Virus record (IMG/VR): IMGVR_UViG_3300025913_000041
Span: 1 to 62,116 of that record
Length of the DNA stretch: 62,116 bases
Origin: a virus
Direction: 5' to 3' (one strand)
Part shown: piece after piece, positions 48,531-55,843 of the stretch
How the letters are laid out: each line of letters starts with the position of its first letter
Position numbering within the stretch: position 1 is the first letter of the stretch
Program-made: the position numbers and the translations under genes
Notes under the pieces: generated by a model
Seen by the model: the letters and a program-made list of their open reading frames with translations, nothing else
Told to the model about the DNA's origin: nothing
The model's database searches: none

Positions 48531-48862
48531 TCCCCACCTCCCTTACTGTTCTCTTGGGATGCGGCAACGGTGTCGTCTTCGATGCCTAGCGCAAGTTTCA
48601 GCCGGTTAAACAGTTTGAATTGGTCTTGCGCTGAACTGATCGAACGAAACGATTCGATGTACTCTCTTGCCGCTTCTGCTATGAGCCGATCTGCTTCTGC
48701 TTGCTTGGCACGGGCGAGCCAACCTTCCCATAATCTTTGCGTGTGTTGAAGTTTGTATTCGTTTGCGTTGTATGCGTGGTGAGCAGGGTATCGCTCGAAA
48801 TCATTAAAGCCGCCGAATGCTTGCTCAAACCATGCTCTTTCCCGATCTTCGAAGGTGCTCAT
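48527..48862 (-). CDS. Hypothetical helical protein, 111 aa
   Basis: ATG 48862 overlaps the stop of the +1 frame product upstream (ATGA). Contains ERAWFEQAFGGFNDFERYPA and RLWEGWLARAKQAEADRL. The second motif resembles WRGWLAHAESIQARLE in the protein at 60207-60581, so the two share a small phage domain of unknown role. Confidence 0.6.
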   Translation of the reverse strand: MSTFEDRERAWFEQAFGGFNDFERYPAHHAYNANEYKLQHTQRLWEGWLARAKQAEADRLIAEAAREYIESFRSISSAQDQFKLFNRLKLALGIEDDTVAASQENSKGGGE

Positions 48863-49147
48863 GATTTCACGTTCTCTCCTTCCATTTCGGGAGCGTTGAA
48901 CACCGATTCGAATGGATGCGGGTGCGCGAAGTCGTACTCCGTAAATAGTTGATCGGGCTTTTCGCCGTATCGCCTTGATTCCGGCTCGCCACATAAGACG
49001 ACCCGCAACGGCTCCGGCAAAGTCTTGGTCAAATTCAAGAGTGCAAATAGTCTCACCGGTTGGAGCTTTTATGACCATATCAACTCCACCGCGAACCGTT
49101 TCGATGGTCATCGTATGTGCCGGTTGATTCCAAGTGCGTTTGCTCAT
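48859..49147 (-). CDS. Hypothetical protein split by a +1 frameshift
   Basis: The first 60 codons from ATG 49147 are convincing (APTGETICTLEFDQDFAGAV), but after GRLMWRAGIKA that frame becomes arginine-rich and non-protein-like. The +1 frame then takes over (RYGEKPDQLFTEYDFAHPHP, ESVFNAPEMEGEN) and ends with TGA overlapping the next ATG. The switch lies near 48965-48985. It is either programmed +1 frameshifting, a one-base sequencing error or a mutation. Without a shift, translation continues into a 206-residue fusion with the next gene. Confidence 0.55.
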
Positions 49148-49578
49148 CGTTTGTTCCTAAATGCCGATGCCTTTCGCATGGCTTCGATTCTCTCTGGACC
49201 GCCGTTCGTGTACGGGTCAAGTTGTCGGTTGCAAAGAGCTTTATGGACTCGCTCGCAAACTTCCTCTGTCGATTCGCCGGGTTCCCATCCATCGCGGTGC
49301 GCTGTGTTGTAAAGATCGACCAAGAGTAAGCAAAGGTCGTCTTGCTCATCTAAGAGCCGCATGACATGTGCTCCCGCCTCGCTTGCGTCCTGGGTGAGAG
49401 AATCACGTTCTCGTATCGCCGCTTTGGTGTATTCGATCACGAGCGAAAGATGATTCCGAGCAACTCCACAAGCGTACATTTGGCCCTTTGGAATATTGAG
49501 TGCATCAAATCCCTTGAGTGCTTTTTCTGCTCGGCTGAGAATGTCTTCGAGTTTGACTTCTGAGTAGGTGACTGGCAT
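49144..49578 (-). CDS. Hypothetical protein, 144 aa
   Basis: ATG 49578 follows GAGGGGAAATAAG. Helical protein (LEDILSRAEKALKGFDAL) with an acidic middle. No family recognised. Confidence 0.55.
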   Translation of the reverse strand: MPVTYSEVKLEDILSRAEKALKGFDALNIPKGQMYACGVARNHLSLVIEYTKAAIRERDSLTQDASEAGAHVMRLLDEQDDLCLLLVDLYNTAHRDGWEPGESTEEVCERVHKALCNRQLDPYTNGGPERIEAMRKASAFRNKR

Positions 49579-49579
49579 C

Positions 49580-49789
49580 TTATTTCCCCTCTTGGGCGAG
49601 CCGTGCGCCGATCTTGGCAAGGTTCTTCACTTGCGTCCCGTCGATTCGCTCTCCGAGTTCCTTTACGTTGATGGCTTCCGCAACCCTTGGAGCGGATAAA
49701 CCCGCGACACGATAAAGCTCATACGCCAACACATACATAGCCTCGGGGAACTTCAATGCGGGTCCCGTCCGCTTGGCTGTTTCATCCAT
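49580..49789 (-). CDS. Small HTH-like DNA-binding protein, leaderless
   Basis: A 69-residue protein, first gene of the 10-kb leftward operon. RTGPALKFPEAMYVLAYELY followed by GLSAPRVAEAINVKELGERI reads as a helix-turn-helix. The GPALKF start recalls the GRP segment of the AT-hook/RHH proteins. ATG 49789 is six bases after a CATAAT box. A regulator of the divergent promoters is plausible. Confidence 0.6.
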   Translation of the reverse strand: MDETAKRTGPALKFPEAMYVLAYELYRVAGLSAPRVAEAINVKELGERIDGTQVKNLAKIGARLAQEGK

Positions 49790-49795
49790 AAATCT

Positions 49796-49849
49796 ATTAT
49801 GCGCGATATTTTAGGAATACGTGCGATTTATTCGGAAACCGTGTATAAT
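49796..49849. promoter_or_regulatory. Divergent leaderless promoter hub at 49.8 kb
   Basis: Leftward -10 CATAAT (49801-49796) is six bases from ATG 49789; rightward -10 TATAAT (49844-49849) is seven bases from ATG 49857. GCGATATTTTA (49803) and GCGATTTATT (49824) between them resemble motifs at 29908 and 36504. This controls the replication operon and the 49.9-57 kb operon. Confidence 0.7.
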
Positions 49850-49856
49850 TAGATCC

Positions 49857-50270
49857 ATGAGCAGCGCAACCACACTCGAAACGCCGACAACGGAACAGAC
49901 CGCAAGACCTATTCACTGTGTCGAATGCGGAGAACCCATCAGCTACAACTACGGCTTCGACGTTCCCGAAAGACTCGCAACGTTCGGACTCTGCTACCAC
50001 TGTGATTTCTGGGTAGACGTTCTGAGTTCAAAGCATCTTGGCGTTGTGTTCGAGAAGTTAGGCGGTAGACGATGCCACTGCCAGCCGATCCTAACGACGC
50101 CGGGACAGGAAAGCATCTTCGATAAGTTCTACCGATTGACAGACGGGACCATTCTCCGATGCTCTAAGGTTTGGCATCAGGACGAGATCCCCATGAACTT
50201 TTTTGACAGGTTCCCCGTAAGCGGAATCGAGATCAGCAAGGCAGATTTTGATAAGGAGTTGGAGGTTTAG
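49857..50270 (+). CDS. Zinc-finger-like protein, 137 aa, leaderless
   Basis: First gene of the right-hand operon. CVEC and CYHC pairs 34 residues apart plus CHC suggest zinc binding (IHCVECGEPISYNYG ... FGLCYHCDFWVD). ATG 49857 chosen because TATAAT ends seven bases before it; the upstream in-frame ATG at 49821 lies in the promoter. Confidence 0.65.
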   Translation: MSSATTLETPTTEQTARPIHCVECGEPISYNYGFDVPERLATFGLCYHCDFWVDVLSSKHLGVVFEKLGGRRCHCQPILTTPGQESIFDKFYRLTDGTILRCSKVWHQDEIPMNFFDRFPVSGIEISKADFDKELEV

Positions 50271-50272
50271 AC

Positions 50273-50485
50273 ATGAAGATCAGAACACGCGAAGAAGCAG
50301 TAGCCGAAGTGATGGATTCGTTGAAGCCCATCGAGGACGGACAGTTCAATATCAGCCGGAGCATGTTGATCGCATCGTTGGAATTGGCTTACTCGAAAGG
50401 CTGCACTGACGAGATTTGGAGAGGCATGGATCGACAGTTTTCGCCCAAGGCAGAGGCTCAGGAGTCCAAGGAAGTGACCGTATGA
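50273..50485 (+). CDS. Hypothetical protein, 70 aa
   Basis: Preceded by AAGGAGTTGGAGG, a strong ribosome-binding site. Helical (TREEAVAEVMDSLKPIED). Overlaps the next gene by four bases. Confidence 0.6.
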   Translation: MKIRTREEAVAEVMDSLKPIEDGQFNISRSMLIASLELAYSKGCTDEIWRGMDRQFSPKAEAQESKEVTV

Positions 50486-50853
50486 GCAAAGAGAACATGA
50501 ACAAGACGTATTGGTTCCATAACGGGAAGCATCAAGCCAAGGCGAATGTTCTCGACAAGCTTGTACCTACCGAAGGCCCGTGTTCGGATTCGACGCCGCA
50601 GCTTGAAAACTTTCGGGTCGCATCGAACTACTACTACGACATCTACAACAATGGCGGCTGTAACTACGCCAAGCATATTCGAAACTTCTTTGGACTGCCG
50701 GTCCCTGACTTCGATCTTGAGGACTTGGACGAAGAAGATTGCTCGGATATTGCCGAGTTTTCTGAGTCGCAAACCAAGTTAGTCGAAGCGGCAATGGATC
50801 GAATCGTTTTGGCCGCTTTCAAGGAATACGAACGATCAAAGGTGCTCGCATGA
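50482..50853 (+). CDS. Hypothetical protein, 123 aa
   Basis: ATG 50482 overlaps the previous stop; ATG 50497 is an alternative. Acidic middle (DFDLEDLDEEDCSDIAEF). Tyr/Asn-rich segment NYYYDIYNNGGCNY. No family recognised. Confidence 0.6.
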   Translation: MSKENMNKTYWFHNGKHQAKANVLDKLVPTEGPCSDSTPQLENFRVASNYYYDIYNNGGCNYAKHIRNFFGLPVPDFDLEDLDEEDCSDIAEFSESQTKLVEAAMDRIVLAAFKEYERSKVLA

Positions 50854-51038
50854 ACCCAGACCACGACATCGACATGAACCCCGAAACGGCAACCAACGTT
50901 CCGATGTACGCGAGAAATACGCGACTACTTCAAACGACTTCGAAGCCCGCGAGACTGTATCCGATCTGGGTTCTGGTTCTCGCTGTGACATTACCGACGA
51001 CCGTGATTTACTTCGCGTTCGCTCTCTTCTCCCACTAA
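50850..51038 (+). CDS. Small membrane protein, 62 aa
   Basis: One hydrophobic helix near the C-terminus (YPIWVLVLAVTLPTTVIYFA) after a polar 35-residue N-terminus; type II topology likely. Coupled to the previous gene. Confidence 0.6.
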   Translation: MNPDHDIDMNPETATNVPMYARNTRLLQTTSKPARLYPIWVLVLAVTLPTTVIYFAFALFSH

Positions 51039-51051
51039 ACAGACAAACAAC

Positions 51052-51255
51052 ATGAACACTACCACTGAACCAAAACGCCCCGATACGCTTGATAGCATCT
51101 GGGACAAAGGCAGACAGTACGGCCTACTGCAAGCGTCAATCTGGCTTATGACATGCAACGCCATCGACTCCAAAACGGCGTCGGTTCTTGCTGACAGAAT
51201 CGCAGCCCTTCCCGACGATTCGGCACTAACTGCCTTAACTCAGGAGAACGCATGA
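51052..51255 (+). CDS. Hypothetical protein, 67 aa
   Basis: Begins MNTTTEPKRPDTLDSIWDKG; helical. Overlaps the next gene by four bases. Unknown function. Confidence 0.6.
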   Translation: MNTTTEPKRPDTLDSIWDKGRQYGLLQASIWLMTCNAIDSKTASVLADRIAALPDDSALTALTQENA

Positions 51256-51647
51256 AGGAACTTTACGACCCTACCGCCCGCGCCGAATGGATCGCGCAGT
51301 TCATCGAAGATCCGAGGCTTCGACGCTCAATGCAAGAGAAGATCGAAGAGGAACTTCGTGTGGCTATGGGTTCCGTTTTCGAAAGGAACGCCGACCTTGC
51401 GGGATTCGAAAAGCTTGCCGAGGAATGGGGATGTTCTGGATTCTGCGGCGGTTGCGGTAATCCCTGTGAGATCGAATGGGACCATGAAGAAGGTTCGAAT
51501 GGCCCCGACGCGAACGGCGGTTATCAGACATGGAATATCGGTATCGCCGCTTCTGCGTGTTGCGACCATGCCGTTTACGATGACCCCGCGCTAACTATTG
51601 AATCAACCGCAACGCCGCCCGATCCTTTGGATGATGACCCTCTATGA
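51252..51647 (+). CDS. Cys-rich protein, 131 aa
   Basis: N-terminal helix (ARAEWIAQFIEDPRLRRSMQ), then CSGFCGGCGNPC, a dense Cys cluster suitable for zinc, and a proline/aspartate tail. Unknown function. Confidence 0.6.
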   Translation: MKELYDPTARAEWIAQFIEDPRLRRSMQEKIEEELRVAMGSVFERNADLAGFEKLAEEWGCSGFCGGCGNPCEIEWDHEEGSNGPDANGGYQTWNIGIAASACCDHAVYDDPALTIESTATPPDPLDDDPL

Positions 51648-51823
51648 CAAACACAGAAGCCCTACGCGTTGCCGACCGATGGGAAACGGCAACCAAATTA
51701 GAAGTTGAACTGGCATACATGGCATTGACCCGACACACGCTCCCAGTAATGCTTTTAACCAACGATGAAGACGAACAGAGGGACTTTCTGAGACTTGCTG
51801 TAAATGGACCTGACCAACCATGA
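51644..51823 (+). CDS. Hypothetical protein, 59 aa
   Basis: Encodes MTNTEALRVADRWETATKLE and an acidic C-terminal half. Overlaps both neighbours by four bases, so translational coupling supports it. Confidence 0.6.
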   Translation: MTNTEALRVADRWETATKLEVELAYMALTRHTLPVMLLTNDEDEQRDFLRLAVNGPDQP

Positions 51824-52011
51824 ACGACACCACATACCCCAACGCAATCGCCAGTACATCTTTAACGATTCGTGAATGCTTTGCGGCAACGGCAATGCAA
51901 GGAATCCTGGCAGACCACGAAGCAGATTATCCCGCGTTGAGAATCGCGGAACTATCGGTCGCAATGGCTGATGCTTTGATCGAAAGACTAAACAAAAAGG
52001 ATTTGTCATGA
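51820..52011 (+). CDS. Hypothetical protein, 63 aa
   Basis: Contains LTIRECFAATAMQGILADHE, a pattern I have seen in small phage proteins of unknown role. Helical. Coupled to the preceding gene. Confidence 0.6.
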   Translation: MNDTTYPNAIASTSLTIRECFAATAMQGILADHEADYPALRIAELSVAMADALIERLNKKDLS

Positions 52012-52035
52012 GTTCTATAGGAGTGAGAGAGGAAG

Positions 52036-52377
52036 ATGGCGAAGCAAAAACGGAAGCCGCTGTATCAGGTCCCTGCGGATCTGGACATCGAGGACACGTT
52101 TGTATTTCGCTGTCCCTCTTGGACTAGGCCCGGTGTCGAGCACTTCGCAATGGTTTCGTTCAAGACGCAGAACGTCTCGTGCTCCTGTGAAAAATGGACG
52201 TTCCAATCGGGCCAGATCAAGCACCGACTTATCGAAGGCGAGCCGTTTCGCTGCAAGCATCTTAAAGCGGCAGTTACGTTAGCAAAGAGGATTAAACGAA
52301 AGAAAGATCGGAGAATAAAGACAGCGGATTACCCTTGGGGTTTGCTGCCGATCTTTGACCGCATCGACATCATGTAG
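52036..52377 (+). CDS. SWIM zinc-finger-like protein, 113 aa
   Basis: CSCEKW and, about 30 residues on, FRCKHLKAAV give the CxC...CxH ligands of a SWIM domain, used for DNA or protein binding. Basic C-terminus (KRIKRKKDRRIK). GAGAGAGGAAG precedes the start. It lies just before the ssDNA-binding protein gene, hinting at a replication or recombination role. Confidence 0.65.
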   Translation: MAKQKRKPLYQVPADLDIEDTFVFRCPSWTRPGVEHFAMVSFKTQNVSCSCEKWTFQSGQIKHRLIEGEPFRCKHLKAAVTLAKRIKRKKDRRIKTADYPWGLLPIFDRIDIM

Positions 52378-52421
52378 CCATCTGGCGACTATCGGCGAAA
52401 GCCAAAAGGAAACAGTATCCA

Positions 52422-53012
52422 ATGAAACAGTTAGAAGGAAATCAGATTATCGTCGGACCAGTTCGACTCTCGTACATGAACGCATTCAAGCCAAGACGAA
52501 ACGACAACAAGGACCGTGACGAATACTCGGCCACGCTTTTGTTCCCGAAGGCATCGCATGAGCATCTATCCGATCCTAAGTCCGAACTCGTCGCGATCAA
52601 TGCAGCTATCGAAAAAGTTCTGCTCGAAAAATTCAAGGTCAAGCCGCCTGTCTGGGAATCTGCGCTCAAGGACGGCGACAAGACGCTCAATCAGAACACC
52701 GGCGAACCAAAACACCCCGGATATTGGTACATGAACGCGACGGCCAAAGCAGAGTATCCCCCGGCTCTTGTGAACCGCGCCAAGAACAAAGCCCAAGAAG
52801 AGGACGGGTGGGTGTCCGGTGACTGGGGATACGTGAAGCTCGCGCTATTCACCTACGACCAAAAGGGCAAGAAGGGCGTCTCCTGCGGACTCCGAGCTAT
52901 TCAGTTCATGTTCAAGGATGAACCTTTGGGCGGCGGCGGTTCGAACGCTGACGGCTTCGACGCGACAGAAGCACCAGCAACCGAAGACGACGGATTCGAT
53001 CCTTTTGCCTGA
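52422..53012 (+). CDS. DUF2815 ssDNA-binding-like protein
   Basis: A 196-residue protein with IIVGPVRLSYMNAFKP, YSATLLFPKA and YWYMNATAKAEYPPALVNR, the DUF2815 pattern of phage OB-fold ssDNA-binding proteins. It ends in an acidic tail (ATEDDGFDPFA), like the SSB tip that recruits partner proteins. Likely coats single strands during replication or annealing. A UUCG hairpin follows. Confidence 0.75.
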   Translation: MKQLEGNQIIVGPVRLSYMNAFKPRRNDNKDRDEYSATLLFPKASHEHLSDPKSELVAINAAIEKVLLEKFKVKPPVWESALKDGDKTLNQNTGEPKHPGYWYMNATAKAEYPPALVNRAKNKAQEEDGWVSGDWGYVKLALFTYDQKGKKGVSCGLRAIQFMFKDEPLGGGGSNADGFDATEAPATEDDGFDPFA

Positions 53013-53021
53013 AATCGACAC

Positions 53022-53043
53022 GGGCCGGTCTTCGGATCGGCCC
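53022..53043 (+). other. UUCG-tetraloop hairpin after ssDNA-binding gene
   Basis: GGGCCGGTC/GATCGGCCC pairs over nine base pairs (one G-U) with a UUCG loop. No U-run follows, so it probably protects the upstream mRNA 3' end or marks a processing site. Confidence 0.55.
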
Positions 53044-53054
53044 AACTGAACACC

Positions 53055-53270
53055 ATGAACCTATACCAACGAATCACCACCACGCCGTTCGATCCATTTT
53101 TGGATGTTCAGAAACCGGCGACATTCCGCGAGATCCTTCGCAACTTGCGGCAAGAGATCGTAGCTGCATGGCCGATCAAAAGCGAAGACAGACGCGAACG
53201 GGAATGGCTTGCAGAAGAGGCACGGAACGAATATCTCAACAAGGACAGATTTTTAGATTACGAGGACTGA
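53055..53270 (+). CDS. Hypothetical protein, 71 aa
   Basis: Helical charged protein (FREILRNLRQEIVAAWPIKS). No strong ribosome-binding site. Unknown function. Confidence 0.55.
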   Translation: MNLYQRITTTPFDPFLDVQKPATFREILRNLRQEIVAAWPIKSEDRREREWLAEEARNEYLNKDRFLDYED

Positions 53271-53271
53271 A

Positions 53272-53424
53272 ATGAACGACACACCAAACACAATCGAAAT
53301 CGATGGGATGATTTGCGACGCTGAAACAGGCGAAATTATCGGCATGGCAGGGAAGCCGGAATTCCGCGTTCAGGACGAAGAGTCCCTAGCATGGGTTACT
53401 CTGTCGCGCTACTCCGCATATTAG
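53272..53424 (+). CDS. Truncated paralogue of the Gp157-like protein, 50 aa
   Basis: Residues 7-40 (IEIDGMICDAETGEIIG, GKPEFRVQDEESLAWV) match the start of the 197-residue protein at 54343 (ITIDGMLVDEETGEIVG, GKPQFRIVDADSLNFV). The similarity then ends at a premature stop, directly before an XRE/HNH pair. It looks like a target-gene fragment left by insertion or a tandem duplication. Confidence 0.65.
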   Translation: MNDTPNTIEIDGMICDAETGEIIGMAGKPEFRVQDEESLAWVTLSRYSAY

Positions 53425-53440
53425 GGTAAACTTGAGCGGT

Positions 53441-53701
53441 ATGGAAACTATCATTAGGGCTTACAGGAGATCCCAGGGAGCATCAGCTAAGTCTATTTCC
53501 GATGCGGCTGGTTGTTCGCCGCAAATGCTCAACGATATTGAATTTGACAGGAGGACGCCATCTCCAACACTGGCGCATCGCTTGCTTTCAGCGTTAAATG
53601 CTCCGCTTGACATCAGATCGGCTTGCGTTTGTGCTTGGGCGACTAATGCGCGAGACACGGCTAATGCTTGGGATTCAGTCTCGCGCGGGGTCGATCCATG
53701 A
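53441..53701 (+). CDS. XRE-family helix-turn-helix regulator
   Basis: An 86-residue protein. Residues about 8-50 (AYRRSQGASAKSISDAAGCS, QMLNDIEFDRRTPSP) form a Cro/CI-type HTH. The ATG at 53441 follows a TAAACT box by eight bases, so it may be leaderless; TTG 53432 is an alternative start. Its stop overlaps the HNH start (ATGA), so regulator and nuclease are co-expressed. Confidence 0.7.
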   Translation: METIIRAYRRSQGASAKSISDAAGCSPQMLNDIEFDRRTPSPTLAHRLLSALNAPLDIRSACVCAWATNARDTANAWDSVSRGVDP

Positions 53702-54333
53702 GACATCCTTATATCATTCCGGCCCCAGGGTCAAGATTCGGGAGACTTGTAGTTGGAGCGCCTATCGGAAGGTCAGCGAGCGGGATGCTGATGATAGACG
53801 TGGTCTGCGACTGCGGCAAACCTTTTTCGACCACGCTCAAGAATCTATTTTCAGGGCAGACAAAGAGTTGCGGTTGCCTCAAGTTTGACATACATAGCCG
53901 AAGGCTTTGGAAGCACGGGATGGTCCCGAAGGCTTTGTATACGTGCTGGAGAAACATGCTGATGCGGTGTTCGAATCCAGGGTACGAGGGATACGAGAAT
54001 TATGGTGGCAGGGGCATATCTGTTTGCGATGAGTGGAAAGTATTCATTGCTTTTAGAGATTGGGCTTTTTCAAGTGGTTACGCTAAAGGTCTTACTATCG
54101 AGCGAAAGGACGTGAACGGCAGTTACAACGCCGACAACTGCTGCTGGATACCTAAGAGTGCTCAAGCCTGGAATAAGCGCAATAGTCATTTATTGACCGC
54201 CTTTGGAGAGACGAAATCAGTCCCCGCATGGGCACGGGATTCAAGGTGCAGGGTCAGCCAATCGGTTATACGTGGCAGGATTTACAGATGGGAGAGCCAC
54301 GAGGCCATTCTCACTACTCCCAAATTGCATTAA
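53698..54333 (+). CDS. Mobile HNH endonuclease
   Basis: A 211-residue protein of the phage homing-endonuclease type. The N-terminal GSRFGRLVVGAPIGR and CDCG ... TKSCGC form a zinc-bearing recognition module. The HNH core MRCSNPGYEGYENYGGRGIS, TIERKDVNGSYNADNCCWIP follows, then a C-terminal helical DNA-binding part. Same architecture as 57130-57762. Probably an intronless selfish gene. Confidence 0.8.
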   Translation: MRHPYIIPAPGSRFGRLVVGAPIGRSASGMLMIDVVCDCGKPFSTTLKNLFSGQTKSCGCLKFDIHSRRLWKHGMVPKALYTCWRNMLMRCSNPGYEGYENYGGRGISVCDEWKVFIAFRDWAFSSGYAKGLTIERKDVNGSYNADNCCWIPKSAQAWNKRNSHLLTAFGETKSVPAWARDSRCRVSQSVIRGRIYRWESHEAILTTPKLH

Positions 54334-54342
54334 AGGAAAGAC

Positions 54343-54936
54343 ATGAACACAACCCAGAAACTAATCACCATTGATGGAATGCTTGTCGATGAGGAGACAG
54401 GCGAGATCGTCGGGATAGATGGCAAGCCACAATTTCGGATCGTAGATGCCGATTCGCTTAATTTTGTTCTCAAAAAGATCCTGACCGCCAGCGCAGAACT
54501 CGAAGCCATCGACAACTCTACGGCGGTTATCAGAGCTAAGGCAGTGCTAGAGAACGCCGAATCAATGAAGAAGGACGCACAGAGGCGGCTAGATGGCCTT
54601 ACCTACCGTTTCCAGGACGAGATCGGGGAATATGCCAAGACGCAACTCAAAGGGTCATCCAAGACGTTCAAGACGTTGTACGGGTCTGTCTCGTTTACTA
54701 CGCGGGGCGAGTCTCTAAAAGTCAAGGACCAGACCGCCGCGATTGCTTGGGCCATGACGTACTTACCGGACGCGATCAAGGTGACTCGTGAATTTCAAAT
54801 CTCAAAGATGCCTCCCGAACTGAAAGCGGATGCGTTGAAGATCATCAAGTCAGACCGGCCTTTATCGAGTTACTTGGAAGCGTTCGACCGATCCCCGGCG
54901 ACTGAGAAAATCGAAATCAAGACGGGAGTGGCATGA
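54343..54936 (+). CDS. Gp157/Gam-like protein, 197 aa
   Basis: Helical central part (VIRAKAVLENAESMKKDAQR) followed by the beta part KTFKTLYGSVSFTTRGESLK and a helical end. This resembles the siphovirus Gp157 and Mu Gam families, which protect DNA ends or modulate nucleases. Position after the ssDNA-binding gene fits a recombination module. The N-terminal 40 residues are duplicated at 53272. Confidence 0.65.
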   Translation: MNTTQKLITIDGMLVDEETGEIVGIDGKPQFRIVDADSLNFVLKKILTASAELEAIDNSTAVIRAKAVLENAESMKKDAQRRLDGLTYRFQDEIGEYAKTQLKGSSKTFKTLYGSVSFTTRGESLKVKDQTAAIAWAMTYLPDAIKVTREFQISKMPPELKADALKIIKSDRPLSSYLEAFDRSPATEKIEIKTGVA

Positions 54937-55343
54937 GCGGAGAACGTACAGGTATGACACCCCTATTAACTACCTGCAAGATTCCGACAGAACCAGGTCA
55001 ATACTGGGTTAAGAACTCTATCGGCACTTGGCTTATGGTTGAACTCGTTTCGCCATCGCGAGGTCTTGTTTGCTTGCAAGGGACCAGCGGTTTTTGTTCT
55101 GTGGGTGACGACTGGGTATGGAGTCACGAACGCATCAAGTCACCCGAGGAAATTCAAGCGGTTAAGATCGAGGTTTTGGGGCTCAGAACACTCACAACGA
55201 ACCGGCTCAAGTCGAAAGGGCTTGCTACTGTCGAAGCCGTTCGAAGTGCCGACCGGCTTACGTTGTCCTCAATCCCTGGCATCGGTCGAAAGGGAGTCAA
55301 GGACATTCAGGATGCAGTGAGGCTTTATGATGCTTTGTCCTAA
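54933..55343 (+). CDS. Protein with RNA polymerase alpha-CTD-like HhH domain
   Basis: A 136-residue protein. The C-terminal 58 residues (LGLRTLTTNRLKSKGLATVE, then LSSIPGIGRKGVKDIQDAV) follow the order and spacing of the RNAP alpha C-terminal domain: (E)L...N.LK..GI.TV......L..I..(L)GRK....I. The residue equivalent to N268 is kept; R265 appears replaced. The N-terminal part (PGQYWVKNSIGTWLMVELVS) is a small beta domain. It could dock on promoters or RNA polymerase, or be a generic HhH DNA-binding module. Confidence 0.6.
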   Translation: MSGERTGMTPLLTTCKIPTEPGQYWVKNSIGTWLMVELVSPSRGLVCLQGTSGFCSVGDDWVWSHERIKSPEEIQAVKIEVLGLRTLTTNRLKSKGLATVEAVRSADRLTLSSIPGIGRKGVKDIQDAVRLYDALS

Positions 55344-55424
55344 TCGTCCAATCAATCGGCAAGATCGTCGAATGACACGCTCGTTTTTCCGTGGCCTTCG
55401 AATCTGAATTGTTTGGTGAATAAC

Positions 55425-55625
55425 ATGGCTAGAGTTGGATATTGTAGGCACGGTACCCACACGGGATACGGAGACACCTTTCGCCCATGTGACCAGTGCA
55501 TAACCGAAGCTGCGGCAGCACAGCGCAAAGAAGAGGCACGTATCGAAGAGATTCGCCGTATCGTGAACGAAGAGTTGGACAAGCGTGCTCCCAAACTCTC
55601 TACCGTGCTGTTCGAAAAGCTATGA
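55425..55625 (+). CDS. Cys-containing helical protein, 66 aa
   Basis: ATG 55425 chosen over the upstream TTG. CRHG and CDQC may bind metal; a charged helix follows (EARIEEIRRIVNEELDKR). Overlaps the next gene (ATGA). Confidence 0.55.
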   Translation: MARVGYCRHGTHTGYGDTFRPCDQCITEAAAAQRKEEARIEEIRRIVNEELDKRAPKLSTVLFEKL

Positions 55626-55843
55626 AGCAAAAAACCTATGAGTTTAGAATCGACGCCGAAAAGATCCTTTATTGGGAGAGAACTAAACAAGGCGATCCTA
55701 TGGCTTGGGTTCATTCTGAGGTCGTCAGGTTCGCTAATGCCAACGGATTGAGCCCCACTGATGCCGAACTTCGGATAGACGAAGAGGGCTATCTGTTTCG
55801 GTGGGAGTTCTTCCCGATGTCAGACCTTATCGGCAGTATGTGA
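55622..55843 (+). CDS. Hypothetical protein, 73 aa
   Basis: Begins MKQKTYEFRIDAEKILYWER; alpha/beta. Its stop overlaps the endolysin GTG start (GTGA), coupling it to the lysis gene. Confidence 0.6.
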   Translation: MKQKTYEFRIDAEKILYWERTKQGDPMAWVHSEVVRFANANGLSPTDAELRIDEEGYLFRWEFFPMSDLIGSM

